Below, one piece after another: positions 61,705-64,000 of a DNA stretch of 64,000 nucleotides. Source of the stretch: G963676335 sp963676335 (lineage in GTDB: Bacteria > Pseudomonadota > Alphaproteobacteria > Rickettsiales > Rickettsiaceae); contig OY781057.1 in the NCBI GenBank assembly GCA_963676335.1, positions 796,424-860,423 of the forward strand, in the 5' to 3' direction. The position numbers and the translations under genes are program-made. The first letter of the stretch is position 1; each line of letters begins with the position of its first letter. The notes under the pieces were generated by a model, which was not told where the DNA came from, ran no database searches, and saw nothing but the letters and a program-made list of their open reading frames with translations.

Positions 61705-63090
61705 ATGATAAATAAGAAAACTAATATGAGCAAGAAAATCAAGAAACAGAATTCAAATTTATATACTAGCAACATTCATAATAAACTTCTATCTGCAGAA
61801 GAAATTCTTTCAACAATTCAAGATCAGTATGAAAGTTTGCCATACCCTTATCGTGATCCAGAAAAGGAAAATCCTAATACATTATTTGATGTTAGTCCAA
61901 CTAATCCTTTAGAAATACAAAATTATATTTACGGAGGAAAAAAGGACTTCAGTAAACCATTTAGAGCATTAATGGCAGGTGGAGGAACTGGTGACTCAAC
62001 TGTTTCGTTAGCTCAAAGATTACATGATATGAATTGTCCATATGAATTAGTTCATCTTGATTTATCAAATGCATCTCAAAAAATTGCAGCAGCACGGTTA
62101 AGTAAACGTGGGCTTATGAATGATAAAGTAAAATTTATTCAAGGATCGCTTCTAGATTGTAAAGAAATGGAAATTGGTGAATTTGATTATGTAGATTCTT
62201 GTGGGGTGCTTCATCACTTACCTGACACTGAAGCGGGATTTAAAGCCCTAGATAGTGTATTAAAACCTGATGGAGGAATGGGAATTATGGTATACGGTAC
62301 TCTAGGAAGAACTGGAGTATATTGGATACAAGAAATGATGAAAATGCTACTTATTGGAGGTGAAAAAGCAGATGAAAAAGTTAAATTAATTAGAAAATTA
62401 ATTTCTCAACTACCAGAAACCAATTGGATGAAAGTAAATCGATTTATAGCCTGGGGACCAGGTACCAATGATAACGAAATTTTAGATTTATTTGCTCATA
62501 TATCTGATAAATCATTTAAAGTTAATGAGCTTTGTAAAATGATGGATAAGGTTGGTTTGAGAATTACATCATTTATGATGCCTGGATTATATAATCCAGA
62601 GTTTTATTTATCTGATATAGAGATACTTAATAAAATAAATAAAATGTCTAAAGAAGAAAAATGGGCATTTGCTGAATTATTATCTGGACACATGAAAAAA
62701 CATATTTTTTATATTGTAAAAAAAGAAAATCCAATTGAAACGTTGTCAGCAAAAGATAAAGACTCCATACCATGGATAAATCAAACAATAATAAATGTTG
62801 CTATGCAGCAATTTAATGCCGGTAATAAAAAAATTACAATATCTATGAATTTCGAGCTATTAAAGGTTTCAGTCACATTACCTGAGTTAAGTAATTTGAT
62901 TATTCCTTTAATTGATAATAAACGCACCGTGCAGGAAATTTATGATCAAATTCTTGAAAAAAATCCATCAGTAAGTCAAGAAAAATTAGAAAATTCTTTC
63001 GAGGAGCTTTCAAATTTATTAGGACAAGCTGGAAATATGTATTTTTCTAAATTTCCATTGATGTTAAAACAATATCAATCTCCTAAATAA
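61705..63090 (+). CDS. class I SAM-dependent methyltransferase with C-terminal extension
   Basis: A 461-aa protein. The Rossmann methyltransferase core covers about 35-250: motif I is ALMAGGGTGDSTVSLA, the acidic residue comes in VHLDLS, then QGSLLD and FDYVDSCGVLHHLPDTEAGF. A YESLPYPYRDPEKEN block precedes it, as in a rickettsial family of methyltransferases. The C-terminal 200 residues include a helical region and a final acidic segment of unknown role. Substrate unknown; rickettsial relatives of this general type methylate outer membrane proteins, which is only a possibility here. ATG 61726 is an alternative start. It is divergent from groES. Confidence 0.8.
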   Translation: MINKKTNMSKKIKKQNSNLYTSNIHNKLLSAEEILSTIQDQYESLPYPYRDPEKENPNTLFDVSPTNPLEIQNYIYGGKKDFSKPFRALMAGGGTGDSTVSLAQRLHDMNCPYELVHLDLSNASQKIAAARLSKRGLMNDKVKFIQGSLLDCKEMEIGEFDYVDSCGVLHHLPDTEAGFKALDSVLKPDGGMGIMVYGTLGRTGVYWIQEMMKMLLIGGEKADEKVKLIRKLISQLPETNWMKVNRFIAWGPGTNDNEILDLFAHISDKSFKVNELCKMMDKVGLRITSFMMPGLYNPEFYLSDIEILNKINKMSKEEKWAFAELLSGHMKKHIFYIVKKENPIETLSAKDKDSIPWINQTIINVAMQQFNAGNKKITISMNFELLKVSVTLPELSNLIIPLIDNKRTVQEIYDQILEKNPSVSQEKLENSFEELSNLLGQAGNMYFSKFPLMLKQYQSPK

Positions 63091-63174
63091 ACATTTATTT
63101 TATAAAAATAATTTGTAAATTAGTTTAAAAAATGCTAAGTTAATTAAAAATAATATTTGTTTAGGAGGGGAGAA

Positions 63175-63645
63175 GTGAAAACTTATTACGCTAAGGCAAA
63201 AGATATAAATAAAGAGTGGTATGTAATTGATGCGTTAGGTGTTACTTTAGGTAGATTAGCTGGGGAAGTGTCAAAAATGCTTCGTGGAAAACATAAGGCT
63301 ATATATACTCCTGGAGTAGATTGTGGAGATAACATAATCATTATTAATGCAGAAAAAGTTTATTTATCTGGAAAAAAATCTGATTCTAAAGATGGTAAAT
63401 TCTATTATCATCATACAGGTTATCCAGGTGGTATCAAAGAAATAACTGCAGGAAAAATATTAAGTGGTAGATTTCCAGAACGAGTAGTAAAATTAGCTGT
63501 AAAAAGAATGATGAAAAAAAATAAATTAAATCATCATTTAATAGAAAATTTACATGTTTATGGTGGCCCTGTACATCCGCATCAAGCTCAAAAGCCCCAA
63601 ATATATGATTTTGCTATAAAAAATACTAAAAATAAAAAAAGATAA
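63175..63645 (+). CDS. rplM: ribosomal protein L13
   Basis: A 156-aa 50S protein. It starts [19 protein letters not shown] with GTG at 63175, 4 bp after the strong AGGAGGGG (63163-63170). A TTG at 63157 gives an N-terminal extension through the ribosome binding site and is rejected. [17 protein letters not shown] and [11 protein letters not shown] are diagnostic. It is 8 bp before rpsI, the usual rplM-rpsI operon. Confidence 0.96.
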   Translation: MKTYYAKAKDINKEWYVIDALGVTLGRLAGEVSKMLRGKHKAIYTPGVDCGDNIIIINAEKVYLSGKKSDSKDGKFYYHHTGYPGGIKEITAGKILSGRFPERVVKLAVKRMMKKNKLNHHLIENLHVYGGPVHPHQAQKPQIYDFAIKNTKNKKR

Positions 63646-63653
63646 AATAATAT

Positions 63654-63998
63654 ATGTCTAAGTCATTTTCCAAATTAGTTGTCGAGAATTCTGAAAGTAA
63701 CATAAAAAGCTCTGCTCCATTGTCAAACAAAGTATATTCAACAGGTAGACGTAAAACTTCAGTAGCCAGAGTATGGGTGTCTTATGGCAATGGGAAAATA
63801 ACAGTTAATAAGATGCTTGTAGATAAATGTTTTGAACAGAGGGATATTGTACATATACTTGAACCATTAAAAGTTACTGACTCTTTAGGGAAATTTGATA
63901 TTTGGTGTACAGTTAAAGGAGGAGGAACGTCTGGGCAGGCTGGAGCAATTAAACATGGAGTCGCAAGGTCTTTAGATAAAATAAATCCTGACATTTAA
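63654..63998 (+). CDS. rpsI: ribosomal protein S9, reading frame ends early at the window edge
   Basis: The frame encodes a normal S9 beginning, with a polar N-terminal extension as in Rickettsiales, then YSTGRRKTSVARVWV and GGGTSGQAGAIKHGVARSLDKINPDI. It then meets TAA at 63996. S9 should continue for about 40 residues to a C-terminal SKR that contacts P-site tRNA. A single extra T in the final ATTTAA would restore DILK and an open frame. The likely explanation is a frameshift or sequence error right at the window end. An essential gene would not be expected to be truly truncated. Confidence 0.85.
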   Translation: MSKSFSKLVVENSESNIKSSAPLSNKVYSTGRRKTSVARVWVSYGNGKITVNKMLVDKCFEQRDIVHILEPLKVTDSLGKFDIWCTVKGGGTSGQAGAIKHGVARSLDKINPDI

Positions 63999-64000
63999 AA

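Overview
The window is a strongly AT-rich bacterial chromosome segment that reads as an obligate intracellular alphaproteobacterium of the order Rickettsiales, most likely Rickettsiaceae or a close relative. The evidence is a class I (archaeal-type) lysyl-tRNA synthetase, GapR, PleD, an OmpB/Sca-like autotransporter, an ankyrin-repeat protein, many host-nutrient transporters, and decaying mobile DNA. Lipid A genes (lpxD, fabZ, lpxA) argue against Anaplasmataceae, which lack LPS. A fliR gene is notable, because classical Rickettsia lack flagella whereas several protist-associated Rickettsiales keep flagellar genes.

Layout. 1-3.1 kb: an apparent RiPP (modified peptide) operon on the minus strand, with a 69-aa precursor, a radical SAM/SPASM maturase and a frameshifted M61-peptidase-like gene. 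A long palindrome sits upstream, followed by a dicarboxylate-type transporter. 3.2-8.8 kb: mutS, clpP, a two-domain FKBP-like membrane protein and an MHS-family transporter with no usable start codon. 8.8-11.1 kb: a broken RelB/YafQ toxin-antitoxin locus cut by an apparently intact IS605-type element (tnpA and tnpB). 11.1-15.8 kb: an accessory region with unknown proteins. Two divergent genes here share a CheD-like fold signature, one with the Thr-Cys-His triad and one without, so the first is a candidate deamidase effector. The region also holds an 85-bp inverted-repeat element. 15.8-19.4 kb: lptF-like, fliR, rsfS, tsaC. 19.5-29.3 kb: ankyrin effector candidate, decayed transposase, giant autotransporter.

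29.5-52.6 kb is mainly housekeeping: ftsK, SemiSWEET, uup, rho, glySQ-gapR, lysK, pleD, rpmG, rpsP, glnPQ, slt, thrS-infC, SURF1, and the overlapping lpxD-fabZ-lpxA-lipA set. 52.7-59.3 kb: SRP RNA, dnaX, ybaB, atpAGDC (no atpH beside it), cutA. 59.6-64 kb: groESL with a heat-shock-like promoter, a methyltransferase, rplM and rpsI, the last apparently truncated at the window edge.

Several start codons were moved from the longest-ORF positions on sequence grounds (mutS, ank, sca, ftsK, lysK, infC, dnaX, atpA, rplM, tnpA). The most promising new biology is the radical-SAM peptide system at the left edge and the CheD-like pair at 11.7-13.4 kb. All family assignments come from reading motifs; no database search was run.
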